The translations under genes and the position numbers were made by a program. 64,000 nt of DNA, taken from NCBI GenBank assembly GCA_902559565.1, contig CACEIH010000002.1, positions 1 through 64,000 on the forward strand, in the 5' to 3' direction. This document shows positions 52,281 through 61,242 of this stretch, piece by piece (positions within the stretch are counted from its first letter, which is position 1; each line of letters opens with the position of its first letter). The notes beneath the pieces were generated by a model. That model was not told where the DNA came from, ran no database searches, and saw only the letters and a program-made list of their open reading frames with translations. Source of the DNA: an uncultured Pelagibacteraceae bacterium. Its GTDB lineage: Bacteria > Pseudomonadota > Alphaproteobacteria > Pelagibacterales > Pelagibacteraceae.

Positions 52281-53338
52281 TCTTTTTTTACAGTAAATTG
52301 AGTTCCAAACCAACGCCATTCACCATTATCATTTAGTGAGCAATTTATTCTTCCTCGTCTTGGAAGAAATGGTTCTTGAAATTGAATAATTAAAGTATTT
52401 TTTTCAAATCTTAAATTTGACTTTTTCCATTTGCCACCATCATTTGAATAACAGTTAATATTCTGAAGATTTTTTTGTTCATTAAAAAATTCAACAATTA
52501 GTTTTGGAGGATTATTTTTATTATCTAATTTTTTTTCTTCTGGTTTTAGAAATTTGTATTCTAATGGATTATAATTAATTAATGATTTAAATCTTTTGAG
52601 TTCACCATATTTTTCGTTAATTGGGAATCTGGGTAGTTCAAATCTATCTTTGTTAATATCAATTATTCCAGAATGTTGCCCAAATGCTAATTTAAAATTT
52701 TTTGCAATATAATCTTTCATATAAAGTGAATACTCACCAAATGGATATGAAAAAATAGGAGGAACGTATCCAAGATTTTTTTTAAAAATTCTTGTTGCTG
52801 TTTTTATGTCATTTTTGAAATCAGTCTCAGCCATATCAATAAGATATTCATGAGTGTGTGAATGATGGCCTATATATCCAATCCCAGATTTATCTATTTC
52901 TCTTATTTCATCCCAAGTCATATATCCATTTTTTCCAACTGGCTCTGTTGAAACAAATAATATAAAAGGAATTTTATTTTTTTTTAAGTATGGCCATGCC
53001 TCGTTATAAAATGATTTAAAGCCATCATCTATGGTGATTAAAATTTTTTTTTCATTTTTAGGTTTTTCAAATTCATCTAAAAAAATTTTTGGATCATAAA
53101 ATTTATAACCCAGATTTTTAATTATTTTCATATGTTCAATAAAAACATCCATTCTGATATTTGTAGAAGGATATTTGTTTTCATTGAATCGATGATACAT
53201 AATGGATAAAACACCACTATCATTTGAAAAAAATTTACTATTATTTTCGTCTGATTTAGAGTTAACTAAAAAAAAAAATTGCAAAATGAATAAACTTATT
53301 ATTGATGCCGCAAGAGATAAAATTTTTTTAATGATCAT
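52277..53338 (-). CDS. Secreted polysaccharide deacetylase
   Basis: Signal peptide; 'ILITIDDGFKSFYNEAWPYLKKNKIPFILFVST', 'IGHHSHTHEYL', 'FSYPFGEYS'. Confidence 0.92.
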   Translation of the reverse strand: MIIKKILSLAASIISLFILQFFFLVNSKSDENNSKFFSNDSGVLSIMYHRFNENKYPSTNIRMDVFIEHMKIIKNLGYKFYDPKIFLDEFEKPKNEKKILITIDDGFKSFYNEAWPYLKKNKIPFILFVSTEPVGKNGYMTWDEIREIDKSGIGYIGHHSHTHEYLIDMAETDFKNDIKTATRIFKKNLGYVPPIFSYPFGEYSLYMKDYIAKNFKLAFGQHSGIIDINKDRFELPRFPINEKYGELKRFKSLINYNPLEYKFLKPEEKKLDNKNNPPKLIVEFFNEQKNLQNINCYSNDGGKWKKSNLRFEKNTLIIQFQEPFLPRRGRINCSLNDNGEWRWFGTQFTVKKD

Positions 53339-53672
53339 AAATAATGATATTAATTATAATATTACTTATGAAAATACCAAAACAAATTATGAAAAATTAG
53401 CATTATTAATCAATGATTTTTTGAATTCAAAAAAATTGGATTTAAAAAAAATTTCAGAAATTTATGTTAATAGAGGGCCTGGTAGTTTTGCAGGTATAAG
53501 AAACTCTTTATCAATTGTTAAAGCATTTCATTTAGTTAACAAAATAGATTATTTTTGTTTTAGTTTTGATGATTTTGATGAAAAAAACGATATTAAACAT
53601 GAAAATATACCGAAACTTTGCAAAAAATTGAAAGTTAAAAAAAATTTGATTAATCCTATTTATTTGAGTTAG
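53286..53672 (+). CDS. tsaB: Short TsaB/YeaZ-like t6A biosynthesis protein (129 aa)
   Basis: 'MNKLIIDAARDKIFLMIINN', 'ISEIYVNRGPGSFAGIRNSLSIVKAFHL'. Start moved from ORF-track 53202 to ATG 53286. Confidence 0.8.
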   Translation: MNKLIIDAARDKIFLMIINNDINYNITYENTKTNYEKLALLINDFLNSKKLDLKKISEIYVNRGPGSFAGIRNSLSIVKAFHLVNKIDYFCFSFDDFDEKNDIKHENIPKLCKKLKVKKNLINPIYLS

Positions 53673-53680
53673 AATTGATT

Positions 53681-54100
53681 ATGCCAGAAACTATTGAAAA
53701 AAAATGTTTATCAAAAGGTGTTAAATTAACAGATCAAAGACGAATAATTGCCAAGGTAATGTCAGAGTCATCTGATCATCCTGATGTTGATGAACTTTAT
53801 AAAAGAGCATCTAAAATTGATCCTAAAATAAGTATTGCGACTGTTTATAGAACTGTAAAATTATTTGAGGAGTCGGGTATACTTGCCAGACATGAGTTTA
53901 AAGGTGGGAAGGCAAGATATGAGGAATTGAATGAAGGCCACCACGATCATTTAATAGATGTAAAAACTGGAGATATAATTGAATTTGTTGATGAAGAGAT
54001 AGAAAAATTACAAAAGAAAGTAGCTGAAAAATATGGTTATAAATTAGTAGATCATAAACTTGAATTATATGGGGTTAAAGTAAACCCAAAAGATGAATAG
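53681..54100 (+). CDS. fur: Fur family transcriptional regulator (Fur/Mur type)
   Basis: 'GVKLTDQRRIIAKVMSES.DHPDVDELYKRA', 'ISIATVYRTVKLFEESGIL', 'EGHHDHLIDVKTGDIIEF'. Confidence 0.92.
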   Translation: MPETIEKKCLSKGVKLTDQRRIIAKVMSESSDHPDVDELYKRASKIDPKISIATVYRTVKLFEESGILARHEFKGGKARYEELNEGHHDHLIDVKTGDIIEFVDEEIEKLQKKVAEKYGYKLVDHKLELYGVKVNPKDE

Positions 54101-55421
54101 AAAAATTTTTATCAAAACGTTTGGATGTCAAATGAATGAATACGACTCTAATCGTATACTAGATACAGTAAAAAAAATTGAATTTATTAAAACTGAAAAA
54201 CTTGAAGAAGCAAATTGCTATTTATTAAACACTTGTCATATAAGAGATAAGGCAAAAGAAAAAGTTTATCATGAGATAGGAAGAGTAAAAAAAAGTTTTA
54301 GACTTAAAAAAAAACCTCTTGTAATTGTTACAGGTTGTGTGGCGCAGGCAGAAAATGATGAAATGCTAAAAAGAGAACCCTTTATTGATTTAGTAATTGG
54401 ACCTCAATCTTATCATAAAATTAATGAAAAAATTAAACAATTTTTAGATAGACAAAAAAAAATAGACGAAACAGAATTTGATACAATTTCAAAATTTAAT
54501 TTTTTAAATAAAATTAAAAATACTTCAAATAAAGTTTCTACTTTTTTAACTATACAAGAAGGTTGTGATAAATTTTGTCACTTTTGTGTTGTTCCATACA
54601 CAAGAGGTCCTGAATACTCTAGAACATTCAGAGAAATTATTAATGAAGCGAAAGTTCTTGCTGAAAATGGAGTGAAAGAAATAATTCTACTAGGACAAAA
54701 TGTTAATGCATATAATGATAAAAATTATAATTTATCAAATTTAATTCTTGAAATTGAAAAAATTCCACAAATTAAAAGAATTCGATACACAACTTCACAT
54801 CCAAAGGATATGACAGATGATTTAATCAAGGTATACGGAATATCAAAAAAGTTAATGCCATTAATTCATTTACCAGTACAAAGTGGTTCAGATAAAATTT
54901 TAAAATTAATGAACAGAAAACATTCTGTAAAAGATTACATAAAAATTTACGAAAAACTAAAAAAAATAAATTCTGCAATTGAATTTTCAAGCGATTTTAT
55001 TATTAGTTATCCTGGAGAAGAAGTTGAAGACTTTGATCATACAGTTGAGTTGATTGAAAAAATAAAATTTATAAATTCATATTCTTTTATTTTTAGCCCT
55101 AGACCAGGGACAGTAGCTGAGAATTTAAAATTAATTGATAAAAAAACTTCTATGGAAAGATTAACTAAGATACAAAATAAACTTTCAGAAAATCAAATCG
55201 AGATGCATAAATCTTTAAAGAATAAGATTATAAATGTTTTAGTGGAAAATTTTACAGAAGATAAAACTAAGCTTTTTGGACGTTCAGAATATATGACATC
55301 AGTCGTATTTGATGGTAAAAAAGATGACATTGGTAAAATTGTGCCAGTAAAAATTTTACAAAGTAATAGAAGTACTTTATTTGGTGAAAAACATATTAAC
55401 TCTAATCAAAAGGTAGCATAG
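54093..55421 (+). CDS. miaB: tRNA-2-methylthio-N6-dimethylallyladenosine synthase
   Basis: 'IKTFGCQMNEYDSNRI', radical SAM 'QEGCDKFCHFCVVPYTRG', 'LHLPVQSGSD'-like motif. Confidence 0.97.
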   Translation: MNRKIFIKTFGCQMNEYDSNRILDTVKKIEFIKTEKLEEANCYLLNTCHIRDKAKEKVYHEIGRVKKSFRLKKKPLVIVTGCVAQAENDEMLKREPFIDLVIGPQSYHKINEKIKQFLDRQKKIDETEFDTISKFNFLNKIKNTSNKVSTFLTIQEGCDKFCHFCVVPYTRGPEYSRTFREIINEAKVLAENGVKEIILLGQNVNAYNDKNYNLSNLILEIEKIPQIKRIRYTTSHPKDMTDDLIKVYGISKKLMPLIHLPVQSGSDKILKLMNRKHSVKDYIKIYEKLKKINSAIEFSSDFIISYPGEEVEDFDHTVELIEKIKFINSYSFIFSPRPGTVAENLKLIDKKTSMERLTKIQNKLSENQIEMHKSLKNKIINVLVENFTEDKTKLFGRSEYMTSVVFDGKKDDIGKIVPVKILQSNRSTLFGEKHINSNQKVA

Positions 55422-55424
55422 CAA

Positions 55425-56420
55425 TTGAGTGGTTTAACAAAAAAAAATATCGATTCATCATTAAAATTTGTTTATTCTGATAATAATTCTCTTAGTGTTA
55501 TCTTTCACGATAATGATTTATTAATGGGTGTAGTTGGGGAATTTAATAAAAATTTAAAAGAATTAGAAAAAATTACCAAATCAAATTTATATTCCAGAGG
55601 TAATTCAATTTTAATTAAATCAAATCCTAAAAATAATGAAATATTAAAAAATGCAATTAAATTTTTGGCAAATCAATTTATTATTAATGGTAGTATAGAA
55701 AGTAAAGACATAGTTTCATCTATAGATAAGTTTATGATTAACGAAAAAGTTAAAAATAATAATGTAACTGATATTATTAAGACTCCAAAAAAATCAATTA
55801 TTCCAAGATCTGAAAAACAAAAAGGATATGTCAGAGCTTTAAGAGAAAGTGATATTATTATTTCTGCTGGGCCAGCTGGAACAGGAAAAACTTTTTTAGC
55901 AGTAGCAGTTGGTCTAACTATGTTATTAGAAAAAAAAATTGATAGAATAATTTTATCAAGACCAGCGGTTGAGGCAGGCGAACGTTTAGGTTTTTTACCT
56001 GGGGACATGAAGGAGAAAGTTGATCCATACTTAAGACCTTTATATGACTCTCTCTATGATCTTTTTGATTTTGAAAAAATACAGAGGATGATTGAAATCG
56101 GTGATATTGAAATTGCACCATTAGCTTTTATGAGGGGACGAACTTTGAAAAATTCATTTGCCATTTTAGATGAGGCTCAAAATGCTACTGATACTCAAAT
56201 TAAAATGTTTTTAACTCGTATTGGTGAAAACTCAAAAATTGTAGTTAATGGTGACCCAACCCAAATAGATTTACCTAACAAAAATATGTCAGGATTGATA
56301 AGGTCTAAAGAGCTTCTTGGACATTTGAGCGAAATATCAGTTGTAGATTTTGATCATTCAGATGTTGTTAGACATCCGCTAGTTTCAAAAATAGTTAAAG
56401 CATATTCTAAAAATGATTAA
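55425..56420 (+). CDS. phoH: PhoH-like ATPase (TTG start)
   Basis: 'GPAGTGKTFLAVAVGL', 'LSRPAVEAGERLGFLPGDMKEKVDPYLRPLYD', 'FAILDEAQNAT'. Confidence 0.96.
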   Translation: MSGLTKKNIDSSLKFVYSDNNSLSVIFHDNDLLMGVVGEFNKNLKELEKITKSNLYSRGNSILIKSNPKNNEILKNAIKFLANQFIINGSIESKDIVSSIDKFMINEKVKNNNVTDIIKTPKKSIIPRSEKQKGYVRALRESDIIISAGPAGTGKTFLAVAVGLTMLLEKKIDRIILSRPAVEAGERLGFLPGDMKEKVDPYLRPLYDSLYDLFDFEKIQRMIEIGDIEIAPLAFMRGRTLKNSFAILDEAQNATDTQIKMFLTRIGENSKIVVNGDPTQIDLPNKNMSGLIRSKELLGHLSEISVVDFDHSDVVRHPLVSKIVKAYSKND

Positions 56421-56874
56421 TGTAAATGTCTTCTCAAATGAGAAGGCTTGGTCAAAAAAACTGAAAAGAAAGGAATTTTTTTTTAACAAAATTTGTAGAG
56501 CTTTCCCAAAAAAATATAAATTTTTAGGGAAAAAAATAAGTTTTTCATTACTACTTTCTAATAACAGGAGTATTAAAAAATTAAATAAAGAATTTAGAAA
56601 TAAAAATAAGTCTACAGATATTTTATCATTTCCAATTAACAAGAAAATAAAAATGTCAAAACAAACTTATATTGGGGATATAATAATAAGTTATGATTTT
56701 ATAGATAAACCTAAATCTCAAAAAATTGAAAAATTTAAAGAAAAATTGATCAAGATTTTTATACATGGCTTCCTGCATTTATTAGGTTTCAACCATATTA
56801 AAAATAAAGATTATCAAAAAATGTCAAATGAGGAAAAACGCATATATCAATCAGTAATTTCAAAATTAAACTAA
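56413..56874 (+). CDS. ybeY: Endoribonuclease YbeY
   Basis: 'TDILSFPI', 'IGDIIISYD', zinc motif 'HGFLHLLGFNHIKNKD'. Confidence 0.95.
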   Translation: MINVNVFSNEKAWSKKLKRKEFFFNKICRAFPKKYKFLGKKISFSLLLSNNRSIKKLNKEFRNKNKSTDILSFPINKKIKMSKQTYIGDIIISYDFIDKPKSQKIEKFKEKLIKIFIHGFLHLLGFNHIKNKDYQKMSNEEKRIYQSVISKLN

Positions 56875-56875
56875 A

Positions 56876-58420
56876 TTGAAAACAAAACTGTATACAGAAT
56901 TATTTCTTTTGATTGTTCTAGGAATGATAACTTCTTTTAGTTTACCTCCTTTTAATTATCTAGTTGTAAATTTTGTAACATTCTCTTTATTTTTTGTATT
57001 CTTAATTAAAAAGTCTAAACAACACAAAAATTTAAAATATTATTTTTTATATGGTTGGTTATTTGGTTTTGGTTATTTTGCTATTAGCTTATACTGGATA
57101 CCTATTGCTTTAACTTTTGATCAAAATTTTAATTTTTTATTTCCATTAGCTTTATTTGTAATACCAGCATTTTTAGCTTTGTTTTATGGATTGGTATCTT
57201 TTTCTTTTATAATTTTAAAACCAAAGAAGATTGTGAGCTCTTTTTTGATTTTTTCTCTAATTTTTGGTGTCATGGAATATATTAGAGGTTCAATTTTCAC
57301 TGGATTTCCCTGGAATTTAATCGTCTATAGTTTTTCAAATCAGTTAGAATTTTTAAGTGTGATTTCGATTTTTGGTACTTATGGATTAAATTTATTTTGT
57401 ATTTCATTATTCACTAGCCCAGCAATATTTATATCAAGAGATATGAAAAAAAATATTGGAGTTTGTATTTCAGTCATTATTATTGTTATGTCTTTTTTAA
57501 TTTATGGATTTTCCTATAAAGAAAAATTTAATAAAGCAGAAAAAGTTGTAAATGATTTTAATGTAAGGGTTATTAGCTCAAATATTAGTATTGATAGATT
57601 TTATTCTAATGTTAATTCAGTATTAGTGATTGAAGAGCTGATAAAAATAAGCAATCCAAACATGAATCAAAAAATTATTTTTATTTGGCCAGAGGCAATA
57701 CTACCAGAAATTTCTCAAAATGAATTAAGTGAGTATAAATGGTTGTTTGATAATAAATTTAATGAAAATCATTTATTAATTATGGGCATTAATAGTCATT
57801 CTGTCAAAAATAGTATTAAAAAATACTTTAACTCACTTTCTATTTATGATTATGAGCTGAATTTAATAAATTCCTATAATAAGATAAATTTAGTTCCTTT
57901 TGGTGAATTTTTGCCCTTTGAAAGAATTCTAAAAAAAATTGGTTTTAGGTCTTTAACAAATAACTATCACTCTTTTTCAAAAGGGAATACAAGAGATATT
58001 ATTGAATTAGAAAATAAAAATTTTTCATTAAAAATTTTACCACTAATTTGTTATGAAATAATTTATTCAGGTAAATTGTTCAATGATCTTAATTTTGATT
58101 TAGTTGTTAATATTTCTGAGGATGGATGGTTTGGTAATTCAATAGGCCCGAAACAACATTTTGCCCATAGTATTTTAAGAGCAATCGAAAGTGGAAAATA
58201 TATAGTAAGATCAGCAAATAATGGTATTGCTGCAATTATAAATCCAATTGGTATGACTGAACAAAAAGTAAAATTTGGTCAATCTGGGTATGTAGATTTT
58301 AAGGAAAGTAGAAAAATACAACCAACAATATTTTCTATTTATGGAAATAAAATTTTTGGATTTTTAATTTTATTGTATATTTTTTTAATATTTTCATTTA
58401 ATAAAACTAAAAATGAGTAA
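56876..58420 (+). CDS. lnt: Apolipoprotein N-acyltransferase (TTG start)
   Basis: '[10 protein letters not shown]', nitrilase-like '[12 protein letters not shown]', '[14 protein letters not shown]', 'PLICYEIIY', '[11 protein letters not shown]'. Confidence 0.96.
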   Translation: MKTKLYTELFLLIVLGMITSFSLPPFNYLVVNFVTFSLFFVFLIKKSKQHKNLKYYFLYGWLFGFGYFAISLYWIPIALTFDQNFNFLFPLALFVIPAFLALFYGLVSFSFIILKPKKIVSSFLIFSLIFGVMEYIRGSIFTGFPWNLIVYSFSNQLEFLSVISIFGTYGLNLFCISLFTSPAIFISRDMKKNIGVCISVIIIVMSFLIYGFSYKEKFNKAEKVVNDFNVRVISSNISIDRFYSNVNSVLVIEELIKISNPNMNQKIIFIWPEAILPEISQNELSEYKWLFDNKFNENHLLIMGINSHSVKNSIKKYFNSLSIYDYELNLINSYNKINLVPFGEFLPFERILKKIGFRSLTNNYHSFSKGNTRDIIELENKNFSLKILPLICYEIIYSGKLFNDLNFDLVVNISEDGWFGNSIGPKQHFAHSILRAIESGKYIVRSANNGIAAIINPIGMTEQKVKFGQSGYVDFKESRKIQPTIFSIYGNKIFGFLILLYIFLIFSFNKTKNE

Positions 58421-59582
58421 TCTAAAAAATTATCTTTTTACTAGCGAATCTGTTTCTGAGGGGCATCCAGATAAAGTTTCAGATAGAATTTCAGATATGG
58501 TTGTTGATACTTATTTATCAAAAGATCCACAATCGAGAGTTGCTTGTGAGACACTTACAACAACAAATAAAGTTGTTTTAGCAGGTGAGGTAAGAGGTCC
58601 TGAAACGAATAAAGATGAATTAATAGAAAAAGTTAGAAATTGCATCAAAGATATTGGTTATGATCAAGATGGTTTTACTTGGAAAGAAAAAACAAAAATT
58701 GAAAGTCATTTACACTCTCAATCAACAGATATAGCAATGGGAGTAGACTCCTCTGGGAATAAAGATGAAGGAGCGGGTGATCAGGGTATTATGTTTGGAT
58801 TTGCATGCAATGAAACAGAAGTCTTAATGCCAGCACCCATTCATTATTCTCATAAAATTTTAAAATTAATGGCTGATGATAGAAAATCTGGAAAACTAAA
58901 GAATATTGAACCAGACTCTAAGAGTCAGGTAACATTTGAGTATGTTAATGGTAAACCAACAAAAGTTAAATCAGTTGTAATATCATCACAACATTCTCCT
59001 GATGTAAATCAAGAACAGGTAAAAGATTTATTAAGACCATATATGATAAAATCTATTCCAAAAAATTTTCTAAAAGATTTTAACGAAGAAGAGTTTTATG
59101 TAAATCCAACTGGAAACTTTGTAATTGGTGGACCAGACGGAGATTGTGGATTGACTGGACGAAAAATTATAGTTGATACATATGGTGGTGCCGCACCTCA
59201 TGGCGGTGGAGCTTTTTCTGGTAAAGATCCTACAAAAGTAGATAGATCTGCTGCATACGCTGCAAGATATATAGCAAAAAATATTGTTGCATCAAAAATT
59301 ACAAACAAATGCTTAATTCAATTAGCTTATGCCATTGGAGTCTCTAAACCATTGTCAATTTATGTTGATTTGTTTGATAACGATTTGGATAAAAATAAAT
59401 TTGTTGTTGAAAAAATTAAAGAAAATTTTGATTTAAGTCCAAGAGGAATAAGAGAAATGCTTAGTTTAAATAGACCTATATATGAAAAATCAGCAGCTTA
59501 TGGTCATTTCGGAAGAACACCAGAAAACGATGGTGCATTTTCTTGGGAAAAAACAGATAAAATGAGCATTTTTAATAAATAG
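58413..59582 (+). CDS. metK: S-adenosylmethionine synthetase
   Basis: '[28 protein letters not shown]', '[12 protein letters not shown]', '[29 protein letters not shown]'. Confidence 0.98.
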   Translation: MSNLKNYLFTSESVSEGHPDKVSDRISDMVVDTYLSKDPQSRVACETLTTTNKVVLAGEVRGPETNKDELIEKVRNCIKDIGYDQDGFTWKEKTKIESHLHSQSTDIAMGVDSSGNKDEGAGDQGIMFGFACNETEVLMPAPIHYSHKILKLMADDRKSGKLKNIEPDSKSQVTFEYVNGKPTKVKSVVISSQHSPDVNQEQVKDLLRPYMIKSIPKNFLKDFNEEEFYVNPTGNFVIGGPDGDCGLTGRKIIVDTYGGAAPHGGGAFSGKDPTKVDRSAAYAARYIAKNIVASKITNKCLIQLAYAIGVSKPLSIYVDLFDNDLDKNKFVVEKIKENFDLSPRGIREMLSLNRPIYEKSAAYGHFGRTPENDGAFSWEKTDKMSIFNK

Positions 59583-59588
59583 TTTAAG

Positions 59589-59616
59589 TTGAATTAAAGA
59601 AAAACTTTACTATATT
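59589..59616 (+). promoter_or_regulatory. Possible sigma-70 promoter for nusA leader
   Basis: TTGAAT (59589-59594) - 16 nt - TATATT (59611-59616) in the metK-nusA gap. Confidence 0.4.
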
Positions 59617-59639
59617 GCAAATACATTATTGAATTTACA

Positions 59640-59665
59640 AAATGGGCATTAGCCCATTTTTTTTT
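59640..59665 (+). terminator. Intrinsic terminator/attenuator hairpin immediately before nusA
   Basis: AAATGGGC-ATTA-GCCCATTT perfect 8-bp stem running into T9, 13 nt before nusA ATG (59679). Confidence 0.85.
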
Positions 59666-59678
59666 GGAATTTATAAAA

Positions 59679-61232
59679 ATGTTAAATAAAAGAGCAGATA
59701 AATTAGAACTATTAAGAATTGCTGAAGCTGTGGCTTTAGAAAAATCAATTGATAAAGAGTTAATAATAAACTCCATGGAAACAGGTATTGCTAAAGCTGC
59801 AAAATCTAAATTTGGTCAAGATAATGAAATTAAAGTTTCGATTAATCGAGATAATGGAGATATTGAGATTTATCGTAAATTGATAATTAAAGAAAAACCC
59901 GAGAATTCAAATACAGAAATCAAACTTGAGGATGCAATTCAATTAAATGAAATTAATAAAGATAAATCTATTGGTGATGAAGTTTTACAACCTTTACCAT
60001 CATTTGATTTTGGAAGAATAGCTGCTCAAACAGCAAAACAAGTCATTAGCTTTAATGTAAGAGAGGCAGAAAGAGAAAGACAATTTAATGATTTTATTGA
60101 TAAAAAGGATACTATCCTGAGTGGTATTGTAAAACGTTTAGAATTTGGAAATGTAATTGTTGATTTAGGTAGAACAGAGGCAATCATTCAAAAAAATGAA
60201 CTCATACCAAGAGAAAATATTAAGCCAGGGGATAGAATCAAAGCATATTGCTATGATGTAAGAAGAGAACCAAGAGGTCAACAAATATTTTTATCTAGGG
60301 CACACCCTAAATTTATGGAAAAACTTTTTTTTCAAGAAGTTCCAGAAATTTATGATGGTTTAATTGAAATAAAATCATCCTCAAGAGATCCTGGAAGTAG
60401 AGCTAAAATTTGTGTTAGAGCTGTTGATACCTCACTAGATCCAGTTGGAGCTTGTGTTGGAATGAGAGGATCAAGAGTACAAGCTGTTGTTAATGAACTA
60501 CAGGGTGAAAAAATTGATATTGTAAATTGGTCAGAAGATCCTGCAATTTTGGTTTCAAATTCCTTATCACCAGCAGAAGTACAAAGAGTAAATGTGGATG
60601 CAGAAAGAAAAAAACTTGATGTAATTCTTACTGAAGAAAATTTAAGTAAAGCTATTGGACGAAGAGGTCAAAATGTTAGATTAGCCACTAAACTTTTAAA
60701 TTATGAAATTAATATAATGACTGATCAAGAAGACTCTGAGAGAAGACAGCTAGAGTTTAAAGAAAAAACTGACAATTTTGTGAAAAATTTAGAATTAGAT
60801 GAAACTTTAGGACAACTTCTAGTAGCTGAAGGTTTCTCAACAATAGATGATATAAAAGATAGCACTAAAGAAGATCTATCTAAAATTGAAGGTATAGAAA
60901 AGGAAACCGCTGAAGCTTTAATTGAAAGAGCAAAGGAATTTTATGTAAAAGATCAAGAGGATATATCTAAAAGAATTAAAGATTTAGGACTTGCAGATGA
61001 TTTAATAAATCTTAAAGGACTAACTCCTGGAATGTTAATGACATTAGGAGAACAAAAAATTTTAAATCTTACAGACTTTGCAGATTTAGCATCTGATGAA
61101 TTAACTGGAGGTTTTGATATTGTCAAAGGAGAAAGAGTGAAAATTCAAGGATATTTAGAAGATTTTGCTTTATCTAAAACAGAAGCTGACGATTTAATTA
61201 TGTCAGCAAGAAATATAATTTATAAAGATTGA
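59679..61232 (+). CDS. nusA: Transcription termination/antitermination protein NusA
   Basis: S1/KH region 'GACVGMRGSRVQAVVNELQGEKIDIVNWSEDPAILVSNSLSPAEV', 'AIGRRGQNVRLATKL'. ATG 59679 chosen over track TTG 59664, which lies in the hairpin T-tract. Confidence 0.97.
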   Translation: MLNKRADKLELLRIAEAVALEKSIDKELIINSMETGIAKAAKSKFGQDNEIKVSINRDNGDIEIYRKLIIKEKPENSNTEIKLEDAIQLNEINKDKSIGDEVLQPLPSFDFGRIAAQTAKQVISFNVREAERERQFNDFIDKKDTILSGIVKRLEFGNVIVDLGRTEAIIQKNELIPRENIKPGDRIKAYCYDVRREPRGQQIFLSRAHPKFMEKLFFQEVPEIYDGLIEIKSSSRDPGSRAKICVRAVDTSLDPVGACVGMRGSRVQAVVNELQGEKIDIVNWSEDPAILVSNSLSPAEVQRVNVDAERKKLDVILTEENLSKAIGRRGQNVRLATKLLNYEINIMTDQEDSERRQLEFKEKTDNFVKNLELDETLGQLLVAEGFSTIDDIKDSTKEDLSKIEGIEKETAEALIERAKEFYVKDQEDISKRIKDLGLADDLINLKGLTPGMLMTLGEQKILNLTDFADLASDELTGGFDIVKGERVKIQGYLEDFALSKTEADDLIMSARNIIYKD

Positions 61233-61242
61233 GAGATGAAAA

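Noticed and set aside
53202-53285. 28-aa N-terminal extension of TsaB
   Set aside because: Conserved TsaB begins at MNKLIIDAA (53286); extension is antisense to the deacetylase and not TsaB-like.
58390-58412. SAM-responsive riboswitch before metK
   Set aside because: metK overlaps the end of lnt by 8 nt, leaving no leader.
59594-59776. 60-aa minus ORF over the metK-nusA gap
   Set aside because: Overlaps the hairpin and nusA start; no motif. The hairpin is better explained as a terminator.
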